In this document: positions 1-12,144 of the stretch, in pieces
Position numbering within the stretch: position 1 is the first letter of the stretch
Layout: every line of letters starts with the position of its first letter
Source of the DNA: Microbacterium sp. 67-17
Lineage (GTDB): Bacteria > Actinomycetota > Actinomycetes > Actinomycetales > Microbacteriaceae
Direction: 5' to 3'
Assembly (NCBI RefSeq): GCF_001898325.1
Contig: NZ_MKTR01000035.1
Coordinates: forward strand, 1 to 34,140
Length of the DNA stretch: 34,140 bases
Made by a program: the position numbers and the translations under genes
The notes under the pieces: model-generated
Told to the model about the DNA's origin: nothing
Databases searched by the model: none
The model's input: the letters and a program-made list of their open reading frames with translations, nothing else

Positions 1-213
<213 letters not shown>

Positions 214-314
214 CACACCGTTTTTTGGTGCTTGCGTCCACTGAGTGGTTCTCGATGTACGGTCGAGAACCGCATGACAATGACTTTTGTTGTGCAGACT
301 GAAACATCAATAGT

Positions 315-433
315 GTTTCGGCGGCCATAGCGAGAGGGAAACGCCCGGTCCCATTCCGAACCCGGAAGCTAAGCCTCTCAGCGCCGATGGTACTGCAGGG
401 GGGACCCTGTGGGAGAGTAGGACACCGCCGGAC
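315..433 (+). rRNA. 5S rRNA
   Basis: About 119 nt with the hallmark 5S core: cggcggccatagcg at the 5' end, a block reading cccattccgaacccggaagc and the 3' closing ccgccgga. Helix I forms between cggcgg near 319-324 and ccgccg at 425-430. The ends are approximate to 1-3 nt. It is co-transcribed with the 23S gene and followed at once by a strong hairpin terminator. Confidence 0.96.
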
Positions 434-441
434 TTCTTTCA

Positions 442-475
442 CGAAATGGCCACCCAATGTTGGGTGGCCATTTCG
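442..475 (+). terminator. rRNA operon hairpin terminator
   Basis: A perfect 15-bp inverted repeat (442-456 and 461-475) closes a 4-nt loop. The stem is cgaaatggccaccca and its exact complement. It lies 9 nt after the 5S end, as expected for intrinsic termination of an rRNA operon. There is no long U tract, which is common in high-GC actinobacteria. The in-frame ATG at 457 of the next reading frame sits in this loop and is therefore not a credible start codon. Confidence 0.9.
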
Positions 476-531
476 CGTTAACGGGCCGTTGCATGGTGCA
501 TGCACGCCACTGTGGAAGGATCGGGCAGGAC

Positions 532-1743
532 ATGGCAGAGGACAACGCCGCTGAGGCGGATGATTCTTCGCGCGGCAGCCGAAACCAGAGGCCATCACGT
601 CCTCGGGGAGAGCGTGGCCCCGCCCGGGGTGCGCGTCCTGATCGTGCTGGTGCCGATCGACGCAGCGGGGCAGATCGTCAGCCCTCGCGCGATGCGGCCG
701 GTCGTCGCTCTCCGAGCGGTGGCCGAGACGGCGCGTCGCGCTCGAGTGAGGGTCGGCCACCGCGTTCCGACGACCGTGGCAGGCCACGCGGCACTGATCG
801 TGACGGTGGGGGCAAACGTCCCTCGGGCGCCGGTCGGTCTTCTGAGCGCGGGCGTCCGGAGCGTGCTGGGCGTCCCGAGCGTGCTGGGCGTCCCGATCGT
901 GCTGGGCGTCCCGATCGTGCTGGGCGTCCGGATCGTCCGCCCCGTGTCGAAGACGATCGCGAGCGCGCACCGGAGATCCCGGAGGAGATCACGGCGCGCG
1001 ATCTTGCGGCGCCGGCACGTAACGAGCTCAAGACGCTGAGTAAAGAGAACGCGGATGCCGTCGCTCGTCACCTCGCCATGGCGGCGCGGGTGATTGATAC
1101 GGACCCGACGCTGGCGCACGCGCACGCGCAGGCCGCGGTAAAGCGCGCAGGCCGGATTGCTGTCGTTCGAGAGACGGCAGCGATCACCGCGTACGCAACC
1201 GGTGATTTCGCGCTCGCGCTGCGTGAGCTGCGTACCTACCGTCGTATCTCGGGCAAGGATGACCAGATTGCCCTGATGGTCGACAGCGAGCGTGGGGTTG
1301 GTCGGCCCGATCGGGCGCTGGAGGCCGGGCGAGCGGTTGACCGTTCCGCGCTCCCAGCTGGTGTGCGCGTCGAGCTTGCGATTGCGATGTCTGGTGCGCG
1401 TCTCGATCTCGGCGAACCCGAGCGTGCACTGAGCGAACTCGATATTCCGGAGCTGGACCCAGACCGCGCGTTTGAGTGGTCGCCGGCGCTCTTTGCTGCG
1501 CGTGCGACAGTTCTGGAGGAACTGGGGCGCGTCGAGGAAGCGCACGAGTGGCAGCGGCGCGCGATCATCGCCGCTGACGCTCTGGATGCGGCAGCCGGCT
1601 ATGCCGAGAGCGAAGAGCTGTTCGTCGAGGACATCGAGCCTGAAGAGACGGTGCCTGCGGAGGAGCCCACCTCACCGGCTGACACCGGGAATCCGGCATC
1701 CGACCCGGAGAGTGGTGCCGACCGCCTCGACGGGCCCCGCTGA
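532..1743 (+). CDS. Arg-rich low-complexity protein with TPR-like C-terminal domain
   Basis: A 403-aa protein in two parts. Residues about 10-150 are extremely rich in Arg, Gly, Pro, Ser and Asp, with hexapeptide repeats (E/D)RAGRP at 110-133. Residues about 155-360 are predicted alpha-helical and TPR-like (helical pairs rich in Ala, Leu and Glu), followed by an acidic tail. Position directly before the HAD phosphatase matches M. tuberculosis Rv1691, a TPR-type protein, but the basic disordered arm is an addition. ATG 532 is chosen because ggaagga precedes it by 11 nt and earlier in-frame starts fall in or beside the rRNA terminator. The stop overlaps the next start (TGATG), so translation is probably coupled. 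Such R/G-rich arms often bind nucleic acid, but that is inference; the function is unknown. Confidence 0.8.
   Translation: MAEDNAAEADDSSRGSRNQRPSRPRGERGPARGARPDRAGADRRSGADRQPSRDAAGRRSPSGGRDGASRSSEGRPPRSDDRGRPRGTDRDGGGKRPSGAGRSSERGRPERAGRPERAGRPDRAGRPDRAGRPDRPPRVEDDRERAPEIPEEITARDLAAPARNELKTLSKENADAVARHLAMAARVIDTDPTLAHAHAQAAVKRAGRIAVVRETAAITAYATGDFALALRELRTYRRISGKDDQIALMVDSERGVGRPDRALEAGRAVDRSALPAGVRVELAIAMSGARLDLGEPERALSELDIPELDPDRAFEWSPALFAARATVLEELGRVEEAHEWQRRAIIAADALDAAAGYAESEELFVEDIEPEETVPAEEPTSPADTGNPASDPESGADRLDGPR
859..930 (+). repeat. Four 18-bp tandem repeats inside the Arg-rich gene
   Basis: Units GAGCGTGCTGGGCGTCCC (859-876 and 877-894) and GATCGTGCTGGGCGTCC(C/G) (895-912 and 913-930) are in frame and encode ERAGRP, ERAGRP, DRAGRP, DRAGRP. 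A degenerate fifth unit lies just before (841-858, SERGRP). Near-perfect DNA identity suggests recent slippage, so copy number may vary between strains. Confidence 0.93.
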
Positions 1744-2777
1744 TGGTGGTGTTCTCGCGTCGCCGCGCCACGTCGACGCCGCTCGATGGCGTGGACGTCG
1801 TCCTCGCCGACCTCGACGGTGTCGTCTATGCCGGCGCCGGCGCGCTGCCGTGGGCGGTGGAGAGCCTGTCTGGGCTGGGGGAGCGGCGTCTGGGGTTCAT
1901 CACGAACAACGCTTCCCGTACCGACGAGGCAGTCGCCGACCACCTGCGTGAGCTCGGCCTTGCGGTGCAGGCATCTGACGTCGTCACGAGCCCGCAGGCT
2001 GCCACGCGCCTGCTTCGCAGTCGTGTCGAACCGGGTGCGACGATTCTCGTGGTCGGTGGCGAAGGTCTCGTCGTCGAACTCGAGAAGGCCGGGTATGCCG
2101 TGACCCGCAGTGCCGAGGATTCCCCGGCCGCCGTCGTACAGGGATTCGCGCCCGACGTGGGCTGGAAGCAGCTGGCAGAGGCCGCCTTCGCACTGAAGAT
2201 CCCGGAAGACGAGGGTGGGATCCCCTGGATCGCGACGAACACCGACTGGACGATCCCGCAGGCGCGCGGCATTGCGCCGGGCAACGGCACTCTGGTGTCG
2301 GCGGTTCACACCGCGGTCGGTCGCCTGGCGACGGTGGCGGGAAAGCCCGAGACGCCCATCTTTGAGGAAGCCGTCGCCCGGTTCGGCGCGCAGCATCCGC
2401 TCTTCATCGGAGACCGTCTCGACACCGACATCCTCGGCGCGTGCAGGGCGGGAATCGCCTCGGCCCTGGTGCTGACGGGTATCGACAGGCCCAAGCATGT
2501 GCTGGCAGCTCCGGCCGGATCGCAGCCGACCTTCATCCTCGGGGATCTTCGGGAGCTGTCGGAGCCCTACCCCGAGCCAGTGACTCGTGACGGGGTGACC
2601 GACGTACGCGGCGCTCGCGTTCGCATCGATGGCCCGGACGTCGAGATCCTCGCTGAGGGGGAGCGCCCCATCGACTTGCTGCGCGCGGGAGCTGCGGCGA
2701 TCTGGGGGACAGGGCGTGCGATTTTCGGGTTCCGGGTGCCCGAGCGCCTCTACGAGGACCCGTTCCACCGCCCCTGA
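1743..2777 (+). CDS. HAD-superfamily (subclass IIA) phosphatase, likely glycerol-3-phosphate phosphatase type
   Basis: A 344-aa HAD hydrolase. Motif I is DLDGVVY at residues 23-29 (nucleophile and acid/base Asp). Motif II is TNNAS near 55, the motif III lysine lies in AGKPE near 200, and motif IV is GDRLDTD near 222. The large cap between motifs II and III is typical of NagD-like subclass IIA enzymes. Its place between the TPR-like gene and tlyA corresponds to Rv1692 of M. tuberculosis, reported as a D,L-glycerol-3-phosphate phosphatase. That makes phospholipid glycerol recycling the best guess, but substrate specificity cannot be read from sequence. Residues after about 270 form a C-terminal extension without a motif I recognise. 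Cytoplasmic. The start overlaps the preceding stop by one base. Confidence 0.88.
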   Translation: MVVFSRRRATSTPLDGVDVVLADLDGVVYAGAGALPWAVESLSGLGERRLGFITNNASRTDEAVADHLRELGLAVQASDVVTSPQAATRLLRSRVEPGATILVVGGEGLVVELEKAGYAVTRSAEDSPAAVVQGFAPDVGWKQLAEAAFALKIPEDEGGIPWIATNTDWTIPQARGIAPGNGTLVSAVHTAVGRLATVAGKPETPIFEEAVARFGAQHPLFIGDRLDTDILGACRAGIASALVLTGIDRPKHVLAAPAGSQPTFILGDLRELSEPYPEPVTRDGVTDVRGARVRIDGPDVEILAEGERPIDLLRAGAAAIWGTGRAIFGFRVPERLYEDPFHRP

Positions 2778-2821
2778 GCCCTCAGCCGCCCCGTCGGGCC
2801 CGGTAGGTGCTGTCGCGCCCG

Positions 2822-2827
2822 TAGTCT
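2822..2827 (+). promoter_or_regulatory. Leaderless -10 box (TAGTCT)
   Basis: TAGTCT lies 7 nt before the ATG at 2835, so transcription should begin at or within a base or two of the start codon. No Shine-Dalgarno sequence is present. The same layout recurs at several genes in this window. Confidence 0.6.
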
Positions 2828-2834
2828 GGGTTTC

Positions 2835-3056
2835 ATGCTCAGCGACGATCGTTCCGACGAGGATGCCGCTTCCGACGAGACCGGGACCGGCGACGACGTG
2901 CCCGATACCACCGCCCCGCGCCCCGACGAGGACCTGCTCTCGCGTCTCGACATTGTCGAGTCGCAGCCGTTGTCTGACCGTGCGGCGGCGTACGAAGCGA
3001 TCCACGAGGATTTGGCGCGGCGCCTGGAGCACAATCCCGAAGCCCCTCATCAGTGA
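2835..3056 (+). CDS. Small acidic conserved-position protein (73 aa)
   Basis: The first 35 residues are mostly Asp, Glu, Ser and Thr. The C-terminal half (LLSRLDIVESQPLSDRAAAY onwards) looks like a short helical segment, with Leu and Arg spaced as in an amphipathic helix. There is no signal peptide or membrane segment. A small protein of unknown function also sits between the HAD phosphatase and tlyA in M. tuberculosis (Rv1693), so this is likely a real, conserved gene rather than a chance frame. It is preceded by a -10 box 7 nt away, suggesting a leaderless transcript that also serves tlyA. Function unknown. Confidence 0.75.
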   Translation: MLSDDRSDEDAASDETGTGDDVPDTTAPRPDEDLLSRLDIVESQPLSDRAAAYEAIHEDLARRLEHNPEAPHQ

Positions 3057-3066
3057 TCTCTCACCG

Positions 3067-3867
3067 ATGACGCCCCGACTGGATGCCGAGCTTGCCGCTC
3101 GCGGCCTGGCACGCTCGCGAACGCACGCTGCGCGCCTGATCTCCGCGGGCAGCGTCACCGTCGACGGGCGCGGGGTCGTGAAGCCGTCAGCGGCTGTGGA
3201 CGCGGCATCCGTCATCGAGGTCGCTGCCGACGATCACTACGTCAGTCGCGGCGCCCACAAGCTCATTGCCGCGCTCGACGCCTTCGCGGTGGTCGTCGCC
3301 GGCAAAGTCGCGCTCGACCTCGGTGCGTCAACCGGCGGGTTCACGCAGGTCCTGCGGGAGCGGGGAGCGGTGCCTGTCATTGCCGTCGACGTCGGCCACG
3401 GACAGCTCGCGCCCACTGTCGCATCGGACCCCCAGGTCATCTCGGTCGAGGGGTTCAACGTCCGGTACATGGATGCCGATACGCTGCGTTCGGCATCCGG
3501 GGTGGAGTCTCAACCACAGATCGTGGTGGGAGACCTCTCCTTCATCTCTCTGGGGCACGTGCTTCCCGCGATCTGCCGCGTCGCAGCGGCGGATGCCGAC
3601 ATCATCCTGCTCGTCAAGCCGCAGTTCGAGGTGGGGCGCACCGGCATCCGTGAAGGGGTCGTGACAGACGCGGGTCTGCGTTCCGAGGCGGTCATGGGGG
3701 TGCTCTGGTCTGCGTGGGATGCGGGACTCGGCACCCTCGGGGTGATCTCCTCCCCGATCGTGGGAACCCACGGCAACCTCGAGTACCTCGTGCATCTTGC
3801 CGCGTCGCGGGGCAGCAATCCGACAGAATGGATCAGCACGGTGAATCAGCTGACGGGAGCACGATGA
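3067..3867 (+). CDS. tlyA: TlyA, 16S/23S rRNA (cytidine-2'-O)-methyltransferase
   Basis: 266 aa. An N-terminal S4 RNA-binding domain (residues about 3-60) is joined to a FtsJ/RrmJ-type SAM methyltransferase. The SAM-binding motif DLGASTGGF spans about 84-92, and the K-D-K-E catalytic tetrad is visible as K65 (RGAHKL), D156 (GDLSF), K184 (VKPQFE) and E239 (GNLEY). In mycobacteria TlyA 2'-O-methylates 16S C1409 and 23S C1920, and its loss gives capreomycin/viomycin resistance. The same role is likely here. ATG 3067 is 10 nt after the previous stop; the protein then begins directly with the S4 domain, as in the family. Its stop overlaps the NAD kinase start (ATGA). Confidence 0.95.
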   Translation: MTPRLDAELAARGLARSRTHAARLISAGSVTVDGRGVVKPSAAVDAASVIEVAADDHYVSRGAHKLIAALDAFAVVVAGKVALDLGASTGGFTQVLRERGAVPVIAVDVGHGQLAPTVASDPQVISVEGFNVRYMDADTLRSASGVESQPQIVVGDLSFISLGHVLPAICRVAAADADIILLVKPQFEVGRTGIREGVVTDAGLRSEAVMGVLWSAWDAGLGTLGVISSPIVGTHGNLEYLVHLAASRGSNPTEWISTVNQLTGAR

Positions 3868-4783
3868 CCAACGAGGGCCGCAACATCCTCGTGGTCGCGC
3901 ACGCGCTCCGCCCCGAAACGGTCGACGCAGCTGCCCGCGTGATCGGCGCGCTGCGTGAGGCTGGTGCAACCCCCGTCCTCTCCTCCGACGATCGGGCCGA
4001 ACTCGGTACCGCGATCCCCGGCCCGCTCGCCGTACTGGGGGCCGATGTCGCCGTCGCCGACATCGAGCTGGCGATCGTGCTCGGGGGCGATGGCACGATC
4101 CTGCGGGCCGCAGAGCTCGTTCGCGAGGGCAGCGCCCCAGTTCTCGGGATCAACATGGGTCACGTCGGCTTCCTCGCCGAGATCGAGCGCGATGACATGG
4201 ACGAGGCAGTCCGGCGGGTCATCAACCGCGACTACACGGTCGAAGAGCGACTCGCGCTGCAGGTGCGGATCAAGGACCGCGACGAGCAGGTCATCTACGA
4301 GACGTGGGCGCTGAACGAAGCAACGGTCGAGAAGGCCAGCCGGGAGCGGATGCTCGAGGTCGTGATCGAGATCGACGGGCGGCCGCTGTCGTCGTTCGGC
4401 TGCGACGGCATCGTGGTGTCCACTCCGACCGGCTCGACCGCGTACAACTTCTCCGCCGGCGGTCCGGTGATCTGGCCGGGCGTCGAAGCGATCGCGGTGG
4501 TGCCGCTGTCGGCGCATGCGCTGTTCGCGAAGCCGCTCGTGATCGCGCCCGAGCACACCGTGGCCGTCGAGTTGCTCGAGCGCACGAACGGCACCGGCAT
4601 CCTGTGGTGCGACGGTCGCCGCTCTCACGATCTTCCCGCCGGTGCCCGCGTCGTCGTGCGCCGATCGGAGCATCCCGTGCGGCTCGCGCGGCTGCATCCC
4701 GCGTCGTTCACCGATCGGCTCGTCAAGAAGTTCCGCCTGCCCGTCGAAGGATGGCGCGGCCCGTCACCCGCGGCGGAGAGTTC

Positions 4784-4787
<4 letters not shown>
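3864..4787 (+). CDS. nadK: NAD kinase
   Basis: 307 aa, the usual size for actinobacterial ATP/polyphosphate NAD kinases. The GGDGT motif that binds the nucleotide phosphates is at residues 74-78. A second conserved block, CDGIVVSTPTGSTAYNFSAG, holds the diacylglycerol-kinase-fold signature, and LWCDGR follows near the C-terminus. It phosphorylates NAD to NADP in the cytoplasm. The start is fixed by the ATGA overlap with tlyA and by gggag 4 nt upstream. The order tlyA - nadK - recN is conserved across Actinobacteria. The stop overlaps the recN start (GTGA). Confidence 0.96.
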
Positions 4788-8849
<4,062 letters not shown>

Positions 8850-8851
8850 GG

Positions 8852-9775
8852 ATGCAGCTCGATCGGGCGCTCGATGCGTACCTGCGCCACGTCACGATCG
8901 AGCGGGGCCTGTCGGCGCACACCGTGGCCGCGTACCGACGTGATCTCGGGCCGTACCGGCAGTGGCTCGCAGACCGCGGCATCGACGACTCGACCCAGGT
9001 CACCGCGGCGCTCGTGACGGAGTTCATCGCCGAGCGTGCGGCATCCGACCCGCCGCCGGCTGCGACAAGCCTGGCGCGTCTGCAGTCGTCGGTGCGGGGG
9101 ATGCATCGGTTTCTCGTGGTCGAGGGCATCGACCCCCTCGACCCGACGACCCACGTGAGGCCGCCGAAGATGCCCCGGCGCCTCCCGAAGGCGCTCACGA
9201 TCGCCCAGGTCGAGGCTTTGCTGGCGGCTGCGGGCCCCGAGCCTGCGGCAGCGACACCCGGCGATCTCGTGGCGCTGCGGGACCGTGCCCTTCTCGAACT
9301 GCTGTACGCGACGGGTGCGCGCGTGTCAGAGGCCGTCGGGCTTGATGTCGACGATGTGAATGATGGCGACATCCTGCGGGTGCGCGGCAAGGGCTCGAAG
9401 GAGCGCATCGTTCCTATCGGCTCGTACGCGCGGGCCGCGGTGGATGCCTACCTCACCCGGGCGCGTCCCGAACTCGCCCGGCGCGGCAAGGCCAGCCCGC
9501 GGCTGTTCCTCGGAGCGCGCGGGGCACCCTTGTCCCGCCAGAGCGCCTGGCTTGTCATCCAGGCAGCCGCCGAACGCGCCAACCTCGAGGCGCACGTATC
9601 ACCGCACACGCTGCGGCATTCGTTCGCGACGCATCTGCTGCAGGGCGGTGCCGACGTCCGCGTCGTGCAGGAACTCCTCGGCCATGCGTCAGTCGCGACG
9701 ACCCAGATCTACACGCACGTCAGCGTCGATGCGCTCCGCGATGTGTATGCCACCTCGCACCCTCGCGCGCGCTGA
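8852..9775 (+). CDS. xerD: Tyrosine recombinase XerD
   Basis: 307 aa, normal XerD size. An N-terminal SAM-like core-binding domain (about 1-100) precedes the catalytic domain with the full set of residues: R157 (TGARVSE), K180 (GKGSKER), H252 and R255 (HTLRH), H278 (LLGHAS) and the nucleophile Y287 (YTHV). With XerC it resolves chromosome dimers at dif. Its position after pyrG and the NUDIX gene, and before the parA-scpAB block, is conserved in Actinobacteria and links it to segregation genes nearby. No dif-like site was recognised in the window. The ATG is 2 nt after the NUDIX stop. Confidence 0.96.
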   Translation: MQLDRALDAYLRHVTIERGLSAHTVAAYRRDLGPYRQWLADRGIDDSTQVTAALVTEFIAERAASDPPPAATSLARLQSSVRGMHRFLVVEGIDPLDPTTHVRPPKMPRRLPKALTIAQVEALLAAAGPEPAAATPGDLVALRDRALLELLYATGARVSEAVGLDVDDVNDGDILRVRGKGSKERIVPIGSYARAAVDAYLTRARPELARRGKASPRLFLGARGAPLSRQSAWLVIQAAAERANLEAHVSPHTLRHSFATHLLQGGADVRVVQELLGHASVATTQIYTHVSVDALRDVYATSHPRAR

Positions 9776-9829
9776 GCATCTCAATTGTCACGGCGCCTGC
9801 TCGGGGCGGCATCCGTCCACCTATGGAGC

Positions 9830-11056
9830 ATGGACAGTGTGAGAATCCGTCGCTCGCGTCCCCCCGCAGCCTCGCCCACCGGGCAGCGTTATGGGTTCCC
9901 GTACCTCAGCGCAGATGAGATCTACCTCGACTCCGCCTGCCAGACTCTCCGCCCCCAGCCGGTGATCGATGCGCTGACCGAGTACTACCGTGAGTATGGC
10001 GCGTGCGGTGAGCGCACCCACTACGCGTGGGGGAGACGCGTCGACGAACGCGTGACGGCGACACGAGACGCGCTCGTGCGGCTGCTTGCCCTGCCCCCGC
10101 GTCGGTACCGCACCAGCTTTACGCTGAACACGACGTACGGCATCAATCTGCTGTTGCTCCAGGTGCCGGTCGGGCGCTACACCCGCATCGTCACGAGCCA
10201 CACCGAACACAACTCGGTCTTCGTCCCCGTGATGCGCTACGCGCAGCGCGCCGGTGTGCCGCGCATTCTCCTGGAGCGGGACCCCGACGGAGCCCTGCGC
10301 TCCTCGCCGGCAGATCTTGAGCGCGCCATCGTCGTCGTTTCCGCGATGAACAACGTCGACGGGACCGTCACCCCCGGCCTCGACCAGCTCGTGGCCGATA
10401 CCCATCGCGCCGGGGGGATCGTGATCGTGGATGCCGCACAAGCCGCCTCCCACGCGATCTCAGCGGTGCGCGGCATCCCCGCCGACGCGATCTGCTTCTC
10501 CGCCCACAAGATGTATGGGGCTTCCCTCGGCGTCATCGTCGCGGCGACGACTCTGCTCGAAGAGCTCGAGCTGCAGTTCGTCGGTGGTGGCCAGGTCGCC
10601 GCGGTCGGGGAGGACGGGGTGCAGTGGCGAACCGAGCTCGAGTCGCGCCTGGAACCGGGTCTGCAAGCCTGGGGCGAGATCATCGCGCTGGGGGCGGCTC
10701 TGGACTGGCTCGACGCCTTCGAACGGGCAACCGGGCAGAGCCCCGAGGCACACGAGCATGCGCTCGCCGAGCACCTGTTCGCTGGGCTTGCCGAGATGCC
10801 GCATGTGCGGCTGTTCTCACCGCGCCCCTCGGGCGTGCTCTCGATCGTCCCGGAGCGGGTGGATGCCCACCGCCTCGCGGTGTTCCTCTCGAAGGCCAAC
10901 ATCTCGGTGCGCAGCGGCCACTTCTGCGCCCACCACTGGTTGCGCGATGTCGCGCAGGTACCGCCGCTCGTGCGCTTCAGTCTCGGCGCCCACAACACCC
11001 TCGCTGACGTCGAGCGCACCCTCGAGGTGACGGGACGACTGATGAAAGGACTGTGA
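9830..11056 (+). CDS. Class V (SufS-like) PLP-dependent aminotransferase / putative cysteine desulfurase
   Basis: 408 aa, fold type I PLP enzyme. The PLP lysine is K227 in CFSAHKMYG, preceded by VIVDAAQAASH (cofactor Asp and Gln-Ala block) and HTEHNSV. A cysteine at 366 (SGHFCAHHW) sits where group II cysteine desulfurases have the catalytic Cys, so sulfur mobilisation is plausible. The N-terminus carries unusual cysteines (DSACQTL, YGACGERTHY) and the overall match to SufS is distant. ATG 9830 is used; GTG 9839 with ggag 10 nt upstream is equally possible. No suf genes are adjacent. Instead it is followed 4 nt after its stop by a membrane CxxC protein, so a joint thiol or sulfur function is inferred. 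It could instead be a selenocysteine lyase or isopenicillin-epimerase-like enzyme. Confidence 0.75.
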   Translation: MDSVRIRRSRPPAASPTGQRYGFPYLSADEIYLDSACQTLRPQPVIDALTEYYREYGACGERTHYAWGRRVDERVTATRDALVRLLALPPRRYRTSFTLNTTYGINLLLLQVPVGRYTRIVTSHTEHNSVFVPVMRYAQRAGVPRILLERDPDGALRSSPADLERAIVVVSAMNNVDGTVTPGLDQLVADTHRAGGIVIVDAAQAASHAISAVRGIPADAICFSAHKMYGASLGVIVAATTLLEELELQFVGGGQVAAVGEDGVQWRTELESRLEPGLQAWGEIIALGAALDWLDAFERATGQSPEAHEHALAEHLFAGLAEMPHVRLFSPRPSGVLSIVPERVDAHRLAVFLSKANISVRSGHFCAHHWLRDVAQVPPLVRFSLGAHNTLADVERTLEVTGRLMKGL

Positions 11057-11060
11057 CAGC

Positions 11061-12143
11061 GTGCTGTGCATCGCCGCGTTCATCGTGCTGCTCGTCCTGA
11101 GCGCAGTCTCCGCTCGCTACCGCAGGCTGCTCGGCAAGGCAGCGTCGTGCACCTGGCGCCGGGTCACCCTGCGCCCCTGCGACACCACCTTCCGCGATGA
11201 CCTGAAGAACTCACTCCTGGCGCCGCTTGCCGTTCGTTCGCCGCGCCTGGTCAGGCCCGCCAGTATCGCGATCGAGGTTCTCGCCTGGGTCATGGTGCTC
11301 TCGATGATCGTCAGCTTGTACATCGTCGGTCGCAGCGGTCTGAACCTCGTCGTGTACGGCACCTGCGACAAGCAGAACGCACAAGCATGCACGCTTTCGG
11401 CGGAAGTCTGCAGCGTGGGTGACGGCACCACACCCTTCTGGGACTCCATCCTCGCGGGCAACGTCATCGGCGCCTTCGGTGACGAGTTCGCCTCGCTCGG
11501 CGATACGTTCTCGGCCATTCCCAGCCGCCTGCGCACCTGGGAGGGGGCGGAGTTCGCCTCGGCCTCGGCGACCTACCTCGAGGGATATCGTGAGGGCCTG
11601 CCCGTGGCTGTCGAGGTGATCGATCCCGGATGCCGCTTCTGTGCGCAGCTGTTCCGCAACGTCGAGGAGTCGGGCCTGGCGCAGACGCACAACGTCACCT
11701 ACCGCGTCTATCCGACCGCCTCCAGCTGGGGCGACAAGTTCGAGCACTCTGCGCTCATCGCCCGGTACCTCACCGCGATCCAGCTTCACGAGCGCGAGGC
11801 GGCGCTGGCGGGGGAGAATACCACTGACTGGCTCATCCTTGAGCAGATCTTCGGCGGAAAGAACGCCAGCCGCGAGGACTGGCAGGTGTGGTTCAACGAG
11901 ACAGCTACCGACGAGGAGGCTGTCGCGCAGCTCCACACGTGGCTCTCGGATGCCGGGTACGACGCCGCAGGGATCGCCCAGATCGATGACCTTGCCGCCT
12001 CGCCTGAGGTCGCCGATTCCCTCGCCGCCGTCCGTCAGAGCGTTGAGGACGACATCCGGACCGTCTCGATTCCGACCATGATTCTCGATGGGCGCCTGCG
12101 TACCGGGGTCGTCTCGATCGACGATCTGCGCGCGGCGCGCTGA
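11061..12143 (+). CDS. Membrane-anchored DsbA-like thioredoxin-fold protein
   Basis: 360 aa. Two hydrophobic segments (about 2-18 and 69-90) flank a basic loop, predicting a cytoplasmic loop and an extracytoplasmic C-terminal domain. That domain contains a redox motif C191-R-F-C194 (DPGCRFCAQLF) and, near the end, a cis-proline signature IPTMILDG (P338), separated by a long helical insert, as in DsbA-type folds. Three further cysteines lie just outside membrane segment 2 (C102, C110, C117). It probably catalyses thiol-disulfide exchange outside the membrane. GTG 11061 has aaagga 10 nt upstream and follows the PLP enzyme by 4 nt. Two more Cys (30, 40) are in the cytoplasmic loop. I do not recognise a named family; the redox role is inferred from the motifs. 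Confidence 0.7.
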   Translation: MLCIAAFIVLLVLSAVSARYRRLLGKAASCTWRRVTLRPCDTTFRDDLKNSLLAPLAVRSPRLVRPASIAIEVLAWVMVLSMIVSLYIVGRSGLNLVVYGTCDKQNAQACTLSAEVCSVGDGTTPFWDSILAGNVIGAFGDEFASLGDTFSAIPSRLRTWEGAEFASASATYLEGYREGLPVAVEVIDPGCRFCAQLFRNVEESGLAQTHNVTYRVYPTASSWGDKFEHSALIARYLTAIQLHEREAALAGENTTDWLILEQIFGGKNASREDWQVWFNETATDEEAVAQLHTWLSDAGYDAAGIAQIDDLAASPEVADSLAAVRQSVEDDIRTVSIPTMILDGRLRTGVVSIDDLRAAR

Positions 12144-12144
12144 C

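Noticed and set aside
457..531. In-frame ATGs at 457 and 493 as starts of the Arg-rich protein
   Set aside because: 457 lies in the terminator loop, and 493 has no ribosome binding site, whereas 532 has one.
859..930. CRISPR-like repeat array
   Set aside because: 18-bp units are contiguous without spacers and encode an in-frame peptide repeat.
1599..3215. Minus-strand frame of 538 codons
   Set aside because: Antisense to the HAD phosphatase, small acidic gene and tlyA; no recognisable motif.
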